Part shown: piece by piece, positions 54,217 to 63,276 of the stretch
How positions within the stretch are numbered: position 1 is the stretch's first letter
Layout: the number at the start of each line of letters is the position of its first letter
NCBI RefSeq assembly: GCF_030332225.1
Contig: NZ_JAOWIF010000028.1
Location: 124,001 to 188,000 of the forward strand
Direction of reading: 5' to 3'
Length of the DNA: 64,000 nt
Source of the DNA: Citrobacter sp. Cu233
GTDB lineage: Bacteria > Pseudomonadota > Gammaproteobacteria > Enterobacterales > Enterobacteriaceae
Made by a program: the position numbers and the translations under genes
The notes under the pieces: model-generated
Told to the model about the DNA's origin: nothing
Database searches by the model: none
The model's input: the letters and a program-made list of their open reading frames with translations, nothing else

Positions 54217-55383
54217 TTAATCGTTACCGAATAAATCGCGGGTATACACTTTATCAGCGACATCCTGAAGTTCTTCAGCCATCCGATTTGAGATAATCAC
54301 ATCGGCCTCACTTTTAAATTTAGCCAAATCACGTTCAACCCGTGAATGGAAAAAGCTCTCTTCTGCTATTACCGGTTCATAAATGATGACCGGGATACCT
54401 TTCGCTTTAATACGTTTCATGATGCCCTGAATAGACGATGCCCTGAAATTATCCGAGCCGCTTTTCATAATCAGGCGATAGATACCGACAACTTTGGGTT
54501 TACGCGAAAGAATAGCATCAGCAATAAAATCTTTTCGTGTACGGTTAGCATCAACGATGGCTGAAATAATATTATTAGGTACAGATTGATAGTTGGCGAG
54601 TAATTGCTTCGTGTCTTTTGGCAGACAGTATCCACCATAACCGAATGAAGGGTTGTTGTAATGGTTACCAATACGTGGGTCCAGACAAACCCCTTCAATG
54701 ATCTGTCGTGCATTAAGCCCCAGACTTTCTGCATAGCTATCAAGTTCGTTAAAATAGGCAACACGCATTGCCAGATAGGTATTTGCAAAAAGCTTAATGG
54801 CTTCAGCTTCGGTAGAATCAGTGAACAACACTGGGATATCCTGCTTTATTGCCCCTTCCTGTAACAAGGCAGCAAAACGCTCAGCACGGGCAGACCGTTC
54901 ACCGACAACAATTCGTGATGGGTATAAGTTATCATACAGTGCCTTTCCTTCACGCAGGAACTCAGGAGAAAAGATAATATTATCCGAGTTAAACTTCTGG
55001 CGCATAGTCTGCGTAAAACCAACGGGCACTGTTGATTTAATCACCATGAGCGCATCAGGATTTATTGCAATCACATCTCTGATAACTGATTCAACGCTGG
55101 AGGTATCAAAATAGTTTGTTTTCGGGTCGTAATCTGTAGGCGTTGCAATAATAACAAAATCTGTATTCTGGTAGGCGTCGTACTTGTCCAGCGTGGCTTT
55201 GAAATTTATATCGCTTGATTGTAGATACTGTTCAATTTCTTTATCGACTATCGGAGATATCCGATTATTTAGCATCTCGACACGTGAAGGGACAATGTCC
55301 AGAGCAATGACCTGATGATGTTGGGCGATAAGAAGACCATTTGACAGGCCAACATATCCGGTACCAGAAATGGTAATTTTCAT
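54217..55383 (-). CDS. ugd: UDP-glucose 6-dehydrogenase Ugd
   Basis: Ugd makes UDP-glucuronate from UDP-glucose with two NAD+, for capsule, colanic acid and lipid A L-Ara4N synthesis. The 388-residue protein begins with the dinucleotide fold [12 protein letters not shown] and has the catalytic cysteine in [13 protein letters not shown]-terminal Rossmann-like domain segments [18 protein letters not shown] follow. The usual neighbour wzzB is not found between it and hisI; the genes converge directly. No substantial gene lies in the 235 bases up to gnd. Confidence 0.96.
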   Translation of the reverse strand: MKITISGTGYVGLSNGLLIAQHHQVIALDIVPSRVEMLNNRISPIVDKEIEQYLQSSDINFKATLDKYDAYQNTDFVIIATPTDYDPKTNYFDTSSVESVIRDVIAINPDALMVIKSTVPVGFTQTMRQKFNSDNIIFSPEFLREGKALYDNLYPSRIVVGERSARAERFAALLQEGAIKQDIPVLFTDSTEAEAIKLFANTYLAMRVAYFNELDSYAESLGLNARQIIEGVCLDPRIGNHYNNPSFGYGGYCLPKDTKQLLANYQSVPNNIISAIVDANRTRKDFIADAILSRKPKVVGIYRLIMKSGSDNFRASSIQGIMKRIKAKGIPVIIYEPVIAEESFFHSRVERDLAKFKSEADVIISNRMAEELQDVADKVYTRDLFGND

Positions 55384-55572
55384 TTCATGCTCTCAGTATT
55401 AACTTAATATTTAATCATGATGTTGTACATCCTGATAAGAGAATAATGTTTTAACGTTTTGTTGAATATTGTGTCAACGAAGGTTAAAACAATTCAGATT
55501 TTCTTTATCAGAGTACGCCAGAAATATTAAGTAAAGATTAAGCAATCAACGCAAATCAATCAGATTTAAGAT

Positions 55573-55600
55573 AAAAAAAAGCCCGGTTAGAGAACCGGGC
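55573..55600 (-). terminator. gnd terminator
   Basis: On the minus strand GCCCGGTT/AACCGGGC (8 base pairs, 4-base loop) is followed by eight T. It lies 19 bases past the gnd stop. Confidence 0.92.
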
Positions 55601-55618
55601 CAGTGACTATCAGAAGAC

Positions 55619-57025
55619 TTATTCCATCCATTCGGTATGGAAAACACCTTCTTTATCAGTACGTTTGTAGGTATGCGCACCGAAGTAATCACGCTGGGCC
55701 TGAATCAGGTTTGCGGGCAATACTTCTGCACGATAACTGTCGTAATAAGCGACAGCAGCAGAGAATGTCGGTACCGGGATACCATTCTGCACGGCATAGG
55801 CTACGACATCACGCAGTGCCTGTTGGTATTCATCGGCAATGTTCTTGAAGTACGGGTCGAGCAGCAGGTTCGCGATACCAGGATTTTTAGCGTAGGCATC
55901 AGTGATTTTCTGCAGGAACTGCGCGCGAATAATACAACCCGCACGGAAGATTTTTGCAATCTCGCCGTAATTAAGATCCCAGTTATGCTCGTCGGATGCG
56001 GCACGCAGCTGTGAGAAGCCCTGAGCATAAGAAACGATCTTACCGAGGTACAGTGCACGACGTACTTTCTCAATAAATTCTGCCTTATCACCCGCAAGCT
56101 GAGCTTTAGGTCCAGACAGGACTTTAGAGGCAGCAACACGCTGATCTTTCAGCGAAGAGATGTAACGTGCAAACACAGATTCAGTGATCAGAGACAGCGG
56201 CTCACCAAGATCCAGAGAGCTTTGGCTGGTCCACTTACCGGTACCTTTGTTCGCCGCTTCATCCAGAATGAAATCCACCAAATATTTACCATCTTCATCT
56301 TTTTTGGTGAAGATATCTTTAGTGATGTCGATCAGATAGCTACTCAGCTCACCGTTATTCCACTCGGTAAAGGTGCTGGCCAGTTCTTCGTTGCTCAGGT
56401 TCAGACCACCTTTCAACAATGAATAGGCTTCGGCAATCAGTTGCATGTCACCGTATTCAATGCCGTTGTGCACCATCTTCACGTAGTGACCTGCACCGTC
56501 GGCACCAATATACGTCACACACGGCTCACCATCTTCAGCAACCGCTGCGATTTTGGTCAGAATTGGCGCTACCAGTTCATAAGCTTCTTTCTGGCCACCC
56601 GGCATAATGGATGGACCTTTCAGCGCACCTTCTTCACCACCAGAGACGCCGGTTCCGATGAAGTTAAAACCTTCAGCGGAGAGCTCACGGTTACGACGGA
56701 TAGTGTCCTGGAAGAACGTATTACCGCCATCAATGATGATGTCACCTTTATCCAGATAAGGTTTCAGGGAGTCGATAGCAGCATCAGTGCCAGCCCCCGC
56801 TTTCACCATTAACAGGATACGACGAGGTGTTTCAAGGGATTCAACAAACTCTTTTACCGTATAGTAAGGAACCAGTTTTTTCCCCGGGTTCTCGGCGATA
56901 ACCTCTTCCGTTTTTTCACGTGAGCGGTTGAAAACGGACACGGTATAACCACGACTTTCGATGTTGAGCGCCAGGTTGCGCCCCATCACAGCCATACCAA
57001 CGACGCCGATTTGTTGCTTAGACAT
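55619..57025 (-). CDS. gnd: 6-Phosphogluconate dehydrogenase Gnd
   Basis: Gnd oxidatively decarboxylates 6-phosphogluconate to ribulose 5-phosphate with NADP+, the pentose phosphate step that leads to ribose phosphates. The 468-residue protein starts [19 protein letters not shown] with the nucleotide loop, has the NR(S) NADP motif [10 protein letters not shown], the [14 protein letters not shown] substrate lysine region and the C-terminal [17 protein letters not shown] tail. It marks the classic edge of the O-antigen locus and is often exchanged with it. Confidence 0.97.
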   Translation of the reverse strand: MSKQQIGVVGMAVMGRNLALNIESRGYTVSVFNRSREKTEEVIAENPGKKLVPYYTVKEFVESLETPRRILLMVKAGAGTDAAIDSLKPYLDKGDIIIDGGNTFFQDTIRRNRELSAEGFNFIGTGVSGGEEGALKGPSIMPGGQKEAYELVAPILTKIAAVAEDGEPCVTYIGADGAGHYVKMVHNGIEYGDMQLIAEAYSLLKGGLNLSNEELASTFTEWNNGELSSYLIDITKDIFTKKDEDGKYLVDFILDEAANKGTGKWTSQSSLDLGEPLSLITESVFARYISSLKDQRVAASKVLSGPKAQLAGDKAEFIEKVRRALYLGKIVSYAQGFSQLRAASDEHNWDLNYGEIAKIFRAGCIIRAQFLQKITDAYAKNPGIANLLLDPYFKNIADEYQQALRDVVAYAVQNGIPVPTFSAAVAYYDSYRAEVLPANLIQAQRDYFGAHTYKRTDKEGVFHTEWME

Positions 57026-57270
57026 TATGTACTCCTGTCAGGTGATCTAACGAGCAGATGCGTTACTCGCATAATTTCTAACATACTATCGCAAAACCCT
57101 GCATCGAAGCCATAACCGGATCTCAACAAGCACTGTTGGTTAAACTCTGGCTCAGGGACTATCTTTTTCTTTAAAATATAACTAAGTTTGTATAAAATAA
57201 TCAGTTAATAATGTTTTCGATACTTTTAGATTGAGAATCGGTGTAGATTCTGCTTAGCCAAGGAATGTAA

Positions 57271-58722
57271 ATGTCCACCAAGCCATTTGATGCTATCGAC
57301 ATAAATGTACCTCTTGTTGTTGATTTAGACGGCACGCTGTCTAAAACTGACACACTGCATGAAGGCATTGTGTCAATATTATTCAAAAAACCAATTAAAA
57401 TAATTGGCTTAACTAAAGCCTTATTTGATGGAAAAACATCTTTTAAACGCTTCGTTACAGAAACTGTAACGCAAAATGCAGACTCATTCTGTTACAGACA
57501 TAATCTAATAGATTATTTAAAAACAGAAAAACGCAAAGGAAGAGAAATCCATCTTGTTACAGCCTCTAACCAAAAAATTGCAGACTCTATAAATGAGTAT
57601 CTGAGAATCTTTGATGATGTAAAAGGCTCAGATAACCAATTGAATTTAAAAGGAGTCAATAAATTAGCATGGCTAAAAGATAGATTCCCGCAGGGTTTTA
57701 TTTATGCAGGTGACCATAAAGCTGATATTACAATCTGGAACGAGTCTAAAGGTGTTATTCTTGTAGGAAATGGGAATAAATTTAAGAAAGATATAAAAAG
57801 TGAAATCCCATGCCTTGCTTTTGAAGATGCTAAGGTGAGTATTTTCAAACAATGGATAAAACAACTTAGATTACATCAGTGGGCTAAAAATATACTGATT
57901 TTTATCCCAATATTTCTGGCACATATCGCAAATGATGCGAACGTTATTGCAAAAACTACATTGGCATTTGTTGCATTCGGCTTAATTGCCTCCGCAACCT
58001 ATATTATTAACGATCTTGCAGACCTTGAAGCCGATCGTCGACATAAGACAAAAAGAAACAGACCTCTTGCATCTGGAAATATTTCCACATTCCAAGGAAT
58101 CCTTGGTGCGTTGATACTATTTTTAATCGGCGGAATTATATCAATAAATTTATCAGTAGGTTTAACATACTGTATTTTAATTTATGTAATGTTAACGCTT
58201 TGCTACTCATTCAAACTAAAAAGAGTTCCAATGTTAGATGTTTCAATCATCGGCGCTCTTTTTACATTAAGAATAATCATGGGGTCGGTGTTGAATGATC
58301 TCCCCCTATCTCCATGGCTGAATTCATTCTCAGCCTTGCTATTTTTCTCACTGGCTCTGGCAAAACGACATGTTGAGATTCTCAAATCTGATCAAACAAT
58401 GACTAACAAAATTGGTGGTCGTGGTTACACTCATCAAGACTGGCCATTAACTTTAGCCTTTGGTATAAGTAGCGCGATCTGTTCAATTTTAATCATGCTG
58501 CTTTTCCTGACTCAGGAAGCAATGGTGCAGATAAATTACAGTGCTCCTGAATGGCTACTGCTTGAACCAATATGCGTATTTTTTTGGGTAATGAGAATAT
58601 GGTTTCTTAGCCATAGGAAAGTATTAACGGATGATCCTGTGATTTTCGCGATCAAGGATAGGACAAGTATTTTATTAGGTGCTGCGGCTATCTTAAGTTT
58701 TATAATTGCAAGCTATTACTAA
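57271..58722 (+). CDS. HAD phosphatase-UbiA prenyltransferase fusion, likely polyprenyl-phosphate phosphoribosyltransferase
   Basis: A 483-residue two-domain protein. Residues 10-190 are a complete HAD hydrolase: DLDGT (18-22), VTAS (96-99), a lysine in LKGVNKLAWL, and GDHKAD (147-152). Residues 200-483 form a UbiA membrane prenyltransferase with about eight helices and the Mg-binding NDLADLEAD (247-255). The segment SPWLNSFSALLFFSLALAKRHVEI-like region (AKRHVEI at 364-370) resembles mycobacterial DPPR synthase. I infer transfer of phosphoribose from PRPP to undecaprenyl phosphate followed by removal of the 5'-phosphate by the HAD domain. Codon use is AT-rich, unlike his or gnd. The plus strand orientation opposes gnd. 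Confidence 0.8.
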   Translation: MSTKPFDAIDINVPLVVDLDGTLSKTDTLHEGIVSILFKKPIKIIGLTKALFDGKTSFKRFVTETVTQNADSFCYRHNLIDYLKTEKRKGREIHLVTASNQKIADSINEYLRIFDDVKGSDNQLNLKGVNKLAWLKDRFPQGFIYAGDHKADITIWNESKGVILVGNGNKFKKDIKSEIPCLAFEDAKVSIFKQWIKQLRLHQWAKNILIFIPIFLAHIANDANVIAKTTLAFVAFGLIASATYIINDLADLEADRRHKTKRNRPLASGNISTFQGILGALILFLIGGIISINLSVGLTYCILIYVMLTLCYSFKLKRVPMLDVSIIGALFTLRIIMGSVLNDLPLSPWLNSFSALLFFSLALAKRHVEILKSDQTMTNKIGGRGYTHQDWPLTLAFGISSAICSILIMLLFLTQEAMVQINYSAPEWLLLEPICVFFWVMRIWFLSHRKVLTDDPVIFAIKDRTSILLGAAAILSFIIASYY

Positions 58723-58735
58723 GGTGTGATGAATT

Positions 58736-59110
58736 ATGAGTTTACTTGTTTTACTACTTGCATTAACAAGTGTATCCCTAAATGCCCTTGCCCAAGTGGC
58801 CCTGCGTAAGACGATGCTCACTATAGCACCGCTTCCAGATGCTATTGCAGGCTATTTAGGTTTTGCAATTCAACTTCTCATGAATCCATGGTTTATTGCT
58901 GGTATGAGTTGTTATGTACTCAGCATTGGTTTGTGGATGGCAGTCCTTGGCAAAGTTGAGGTTAGCTTGGCATATCCTCTACTATCTGTTGGATATGTTA
59001 TTACTGCAGTAATTGGCTATTTTTTCCTGAAAGAAGACATAAACACAATGAGACTCATTGGCTTGTCTCTAATTTGCGTCGGAATTGTATTTATCTCTAG
59101 GAGTGCATAA
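58736..59110 (+). CDS. SMR/EamA-type small membrane protein, probable lipid-linked sugar flippase
   Basis: A 124-residue protein with four predicted helices (about 1-20, 37-60, 68-88, 97-121). It is like ArnE/ArnF, the small multidrug-resistance-type proteins that flip undecaprenyl-phosphate-L-Ara4N; the C-terminal half VSLAYPLLSVGYVITAVIGYFFLKE is the recognisable family part. It starts 13 bases after the UbiA fusion and its stop overlaps the next ATG (TAATG), so the three genes form an operon. I infer that it moves the lipid-linked sugar across the inner membrane. A true drug exporter is a less likely alternative in this context. Confidence 0.72.
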   Translation: MSLLVLLLALTSVSLNALAQVALRKTMLTIAPLPDAIAGYLGFAIQLLMNPWFIAGMSCYVLSIGLWMAVLGKVEVSLAYPLLSVGYVITAVIGYFFLKEDINTMRLIGLSLICVGIVFISRSA

Positions 59111-60072
59111 TGCGTCATATTATTACTGGCGGAAGTGGTTTTACAGGAAGTGTTCTCACAAAACGATTACTTGATAAAGGGCAAGAAGTTGTCAATATCG
59201 ATATCCGTGAGCAACCTAATGTGGCACTACGAAAAAAAGTTCATTTTGTCCATGGTGATGTAACAGATAGCGATACATTAAAAAAATTGCATTTAAAAGA
59301 AGATGATGTTGTTTATCATCTTGCCGCAAGACAATTTGCCGATGCTGTCCCCAAAAAATCCCGTGAAGAATGGTTTAATGAAGTGAACGTATGCGGGACA
59401 AAAGCTGTCGTGAATGAAATGAAAAATACTGGCTGCCATAAACTCGTATTCTTTTCAACCGATATGACTTACGGCATCCCTACCGTCTGTCCTGTGCCGC
59501 CAGATCATCCACAAAATCCCCTCGGGCCTTATGGTAATAGTAAAATATTAGCCGAGAAAATCATCCGTGGTGAACATTCTATTGATGCGACGATATTCCG
59601 CCCTCGCTTAATCACTGGTCCGGGTCGTTTAGGTATACTGGGGAAATTATTTAAACTCATTCAACATGGAGTACCCGTTCCAATGATTGGTAACGGAAAT
59701 AATCGTTACCAAATGGTGAGTGTCGAGGATTGCGCTCTAGCAGCAGAACTCGCCGTTGATAAGAATTGTCCGAACATGAATTTTAACTTAGGCTCTGCAA
59801 CACCACCAACTACAAAAGAGTTACTCTATGGTGTGATTAAACATGCAAAATCTAAGTCTGTACTATTGCCTATCCCTGCCACGCTATTGAAACCAGTTTT
59901 AGCCACAATGGACAAGATAGGATTAACCTTACTGTACCCCGAGCAGTTTGGTATAGCCGATAAAGATGTACTACTTGACACAACACTGACATATGAAACT
60001 CTTGGGTGGTCAACAACAAAGTCGGATATCGTGGCAATGAGTGAAGCATACGATTCATTTATAAGAAAGTAA
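59110..60072 (+). CDS. NAD-dependent epimerase/dehydratase (extended SDR)
   Basis: A 320-residue extended short-chain dehydrogenase. The Rossmann loop is TGGSGFTG (6-13), a substrate-binding Ser/Thr pair is at 116-117 in FFSTDMTYG, and the catalytic YxxxK is Tyr141-Lys145 in GPYGNSK. No membrane segment is present. The substrate is not shown by sequence. Its place in the UbiA-SMR operon suggests that it acts on the lipid-linked or a related nucleotide sugar, perhaps inverting one hydroxyl as DprE2 does for decaprenyl-phospho-ribose; no DprE1-like oxidase is in the window. Confidence 0.75.
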   Translation: MRHIITGGSGFTGSVLTKRLLDKGQEVVNIDIREQPNVALRKKVHFVHGDVTDSDTLKKLHLKEDDVVYHLAARQFADAVPKKSREEWFNEVNVCGTKAVVNEMKNTGCHKLVFFSTDMTYGIPTVCPVPPDHPQNPLGPYGNSKILAEKIIRGEHSIDATIFRPRLITGPGRLGILGKLFKLIQHGVPVPMIGNGNNRYQMVSVEDCALAAELAVDKNCPNMNFNLGSATPPTTKELLYGVIKHAKSKSVLLPIPATLLKPVLATMDKIGLTLLYPEQFGIADKDVLLDTTLTYETLGWSTTKSDIVAMSEAYDSFIRK

Positions 60073-60075
60073 GCA

Positions 60076-60109
60076 TAAAAAAAGGATAGGATCTACTAGA
60101 TCCTATCCT
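60076..60109 (-). terminator. Terminator between convergent O-antigen genes
   Basis: A 12-13 base-pair stem (AGGATAGGATCTA/TAGATCCTATCCT) is followed on the minus strand by seven T. It lies 34 bases past the minus-strand gene ending at 60143 and 4-37 bases past the plus-strand epimerase, so both converging transcripts may end here. Confidence 0.85.
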
Positions 60110-60142
60110 CTAATGATTTGTCAAAATTATATTTAACTAACT

Positions 60143-62098
60143 TTACTGCCAATAAAATTGAATCAATCCCAGCCCAATTTTCCTTTTATCAGAACTGACA
60201 CCTAATTCTGCTGGAGACGTTGGTTTCGAAACATTGACAGTGATAGCTGTATTTTGTTTTTCTTCAATGGAGTTAAATTTCGCATAAAATACATTTCCCT
60301 TACCTTCAACCGGTTCCATTACATGTGACTCATTATTTATAGTTAAAACAATAGGCTCACCTGCATTAGGCCCGAAGGGAAAAAGCTCTGCATAGAAAGT
60401 AGTTTCTTTATTTAACTTAAGATCTAAATTTAATTTAACATTACTTCCTTCACTCCATCTCCCCCAACCTTCTTCATGACTTAGACCAGAGAGTCCAGTC
60501 ACAAAATTGGGAAGACCATTCTTTCTGAAGTCGATGACATTAGATGCTTCTTGAATATATTTAGCACCTTTGTACACTGGAGCAAAGTCATCGCAATACA
60601 TCGCACCTGTAATATAGCGCCATCCGTATTTTGGTGCAGATGCTTTATCAATACTAATAGGTTGATGAGTCGTTAAATCTTTATATCCCGCCTTACAATT
60701 ATCACTAAATGCATGCTCATTTTTATCCTTAAATATTATTTTGGTGACTATACCATCTTGGTTTTCATAAGCATAAGAGCCTTGCCCTTTTCCAGACCAC
60801 ATATTATAAGGGAATGTTCTCAATATAAATATCTGAGGTTCTGGGTTATACATCTCAGGATAATTTTCTAGCAGATATGCTGTCCACGGTTTATGAGCCA
60901 AATAATTCGCATCCGTTTCATATCCATTGCTAAATATTATATACATGAACGCTAATAGTATGATTATCACTTTCTTGTATATTGTGTTCAAAATTACAGC
61001 AGAGTAAGCGCAAGACCATGCAATAATAGGCGCGATAGAATACAAGGCATATCGTTGAAAGACATTCTGCCCTGAGTTCATATTGTTATTTGCTAAAAGC
61101 GGTATACAAATTACAACTGAAAACAAAAGGCTAAAAAAGAAATCTCTAATAATTGTTTTTTCAAATCTAAAACATAGAAAAATAACAAAAATCACTAACC
61201 ATGGAGCTCCAACCCATAGCCCCTGATCTAAGTCAAAGTAGTATGAAATGAAATGTCCGAAGTTAACATTTGAAATACTGCTGGCCTGACTTCCTATCAA
61301 ACTAAACTGGTTAAATTTTACATAGTAAAATATAATTGAACTTATAGAAATAAGTCCACAAATCCATATTTGCCACTTCCTTAACAAATCGAATATAACG
61401 GAAAATATGTTTTTATGACTTACCAAGGTAAGATAAATAGGTATAACGATGAACAATAATGATAATGACACAACTTGAATTGATGCTAATGATATAAACA
61501 ATGCCGAGGTTAACGGTCTACATTTCATTAAAAAATAAAATGCAAGAAACAACATCGAATATATCATTACTTCTGGATGCGACCATTTAAGATAAAATAT
61601 GACCCCACCAGATAAAAAAAGCAATTGTGCAACGGGATTGCTTTTTTCATTATTCATCAAAATGAATAAAGTGCATATTAGAAGTATTACATTCGTTACT
61701 TGAAAGGATTTAAGAGGATTAATATCTAATATAGATATTGTTTTTTCAGTAACAGCAGTCAATAGTGGATAGAACCAAAAGTGATACCCATAGTATTCAT
61801 TATTTTTAGATTTATATATACCTACAGCACCCGCATTATTTTCACCATTTTCCAACCCTATTCTAATTTTTTCCAGGTACTCTGGAATATACCCTGCTGA
61901 CTCGAAACTCCTAATATCATTTAGCCTATCCGTAACTTCATTTGCAGTAATATTTGGTGATAAGTTATTTAAAAATGCTTTTGTTGTGAGTGAATACTCA
62001 TGTCCATCGCCAAGTTGTACTGGCTTACTTGTTAGTCCGATAACAAGTAGAACAATAGACAATCCAATAAACAATAGAGAACTAAATCTATTGACCAT
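60143..62098 (-). CDS. Large multi-spanning membrane protein, probable GT-C glycosyltransferase
   Basis: A 651-residue protein with an N-terminal helix, a first outer loop carrying LGDGHEYSL (Asp31, Glu34; placed like the catalytic acidic residues of GT-C enzymes), about ten further helices up to about residue 420, and a soluble C-terminal domain of roughly 230 residues that looks beta-rich. I do not recognise a named family. GT-C enzymes take sugars from polyprenyl-phosphate donors on the periplasmic side, and the neighbouring UbiA/SMR/SDR genes would supply such a donor. An O-antigen polymerase is the main alternative. Very AT-rich. Confidence 0.6.
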   Translation of the reverse strand: MVNRFSSLLFIGLSIVLLVIGLTSKPVQLGDGHEYSLTTKAFLNNLSPNITANEVTDRLNDIRSFESAGYIPEYLEKIRIGLENGENNAGAVGIYKSKNNEYYGYHFWFYPLLTAVTEKTISILDINPLKSFQVTNVILLICTLFILMNNEKSNPVAQLLFLSGGVIFYLKWSHPEVMIYSMLFLAFYFLMKCRPLTSALFISLASIQVVSLSLLFIVIPIYLTLVSHKNIFSVIFDLLRKWQIWICGLISISSIIFYYVKFNQFSLIGSQASSISNVNFGHFISYYFDLDQGLWVGAPWLVIFVIFLCFRFEKTIIRDFFFSLLFSVVICIPLLANNNMNSGQNVFQRYALYSIAPIIAWSCAYSAVILNTIYKKVIIILLAFMYIIFSNGYETDANYLAHKPWTAYLLENYPEMYNPEPQIFILRTFPYNMWSGKGQGSYAYENQDGIVTKIIFKDKNEHAFSDNCKAGYKDLTTHQPISIDKASAPKYGWRYITGAMYCDDFAPVYKGAKYIQEASNVIDFRKNGLPNFVTGLSGLSHEEGWGRWSEGSNVKLNLDLKLNKETTFYAELFPFGPNAGEPIVLTINNESHVMEPVEGKGNVFYAKFNSIEEKQNTAITVNVSKPTSPAELGVSSDKRKIGLGLIQFYWQ

Positions 62099-62140
62099 TA
62101 TTCAACCTTAGAAATTTAAAATATTTTATGAGAATAGTTA

Positions 62141-63271
62141 TTAATGATTTTTTTTATATGCGGAATACAGCTCTCTATAGACAGCGCTATAATCAGTTAG
62201 CATTTTTCCCGATGTAAATACATCTTTAAATCTAGCATAAGCATTTGAGCCATATCGCTCAGCCAATTCAGGATTCGAGTATAGTTCTTGCATTACCTGC
62301 CTTAATCTCACGGGGTCGTTAGGTGGAATAACAAATCCAGAGTAGCCATCAAGGTTAATAAAACTTGTACCTGTACCTATTTCACATGAAATGAGAGGCT
62401 TTCCATACATTGCACCTTCAAGTAAAGTAATACCAAAGGCTTCCGATCTAAGATGTGAAGGAAAAACAATAGCGGTACATAGTTTTAGTAATGCAGCCTT
62501 GTCTTCATCGGGTAATGAGCCAACAAAATGCACATTAGTAAGATTAAGCTCTTCTGCTTTCGCCTTTATATCACTTTCGATCCCTCCGCCACCAACAATA
62601 ACTACGGGTAACGAAGTAGTGTGTGCCGCTTCCAGAAGAGTGTGTAACCCTTTATAATAGCGAAATGCACCAATGAACAGGAAAAAACCTCCGTCAAACC
62701 TGTCTCGCCAAAATTTGAGTTTTTCGTTACTGATACCTGGATAAGATTTCTCATTTAAACCATAAGGTATAACTTTTACCTTGGATTCAAACTTTTGTAA
62801 TACAACACTGGTTTTTACATAGTTTGGAGAAGCAGCAACAATACAATCAACTGATTTGAGAAACTGATTCATTAGAGGCGAATATAACCGAGAAAAAAAC
62901 TTCTGTTTAACAATATCAGAATGATAGCTAACAATTGTTGGTTTATTGATTCGGCATAAAAAATGCAGCATATCCATAAAGGGGAATGGATAATGGTAAT
63001 GGATAATGTCTGCTTGCTTTGCTAATTCTTTAAATTTCTTAATGCAAGATAGAGAGAATGGTGTTGAGGCTATTTCAAAATTAGTTTTTGCGTAGAAGAC
63101 ACGCTGCTTACCAATTTTTTGATTATCAATATCTCCGCGTTTACTTAGAGAAAGTACGGTTGATTCAACATCATATTCAGCCCCAGACTCACTTAGCTGG
63201 TAGATAACTTGCTCGATGCCACCAAAAGTATCTGGATAGTATGTCTTATAAAAATGCAGTACTTTCAACAT
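62141..63271 (-). CDS. GT4 glycosyltransferase, WbdB-like mannosyltransferase
   Basis: A 376-residue cytoplasmic GT-B enzyme of family 4. The N-terminal KVLHFYKTYYPDTFGGIEQV binds the acceptor, FIGAFRYYKGLHTLLEAA starts the C-terminal domain, and the E-x7-E motif is Glu277-Glu285 in SEAFGITLLEG. Segments YPFPFMDMLHFL and PSHLRSEAFG resemble the WbdB mannosyltransferase of E. coli O8/O9-type polymannan O antigens as I remember it; GDP-mannose would then be the donor. It lies 5 bases after the upstream GT4 gene, in the same operon. Confidence 0.8.
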   Translation of the reverse strand: MLKVLHFYKTYYPDTFGGIEQVIYQLSESGAEYDVESTVLSLSKRGDIDNQKIGKQRVFYAKTNFEIASTPFSLSCIKKFKELAKQADIIHYHYPFPFMDMLHFLCRINKPTIVSYHSDIVKQKFFSRLYSPLMNQFLKSVDCIVAASPNYVKTSVVLQKFESKVKVIPYGLNEKSYPGISNEKLKFWRDRFDGGFFLFIGAFRYYKGLHTLLEAAHTTSLPVVIVGGGGIESDIKAKAEELNLTNVHFVGSLPDEDKAALLKLCTAIVFPSHLRSEAFGITLLEGAMYGKPLISCEIGTGTSFINLDGYSGFVIPPNDPVRLRQVMQELYSNPELAERYGSNAYARFKDVFTSGKMLTDYSAVYRELYSAYKKNH

Positions 63272-63276
63272 TAATC

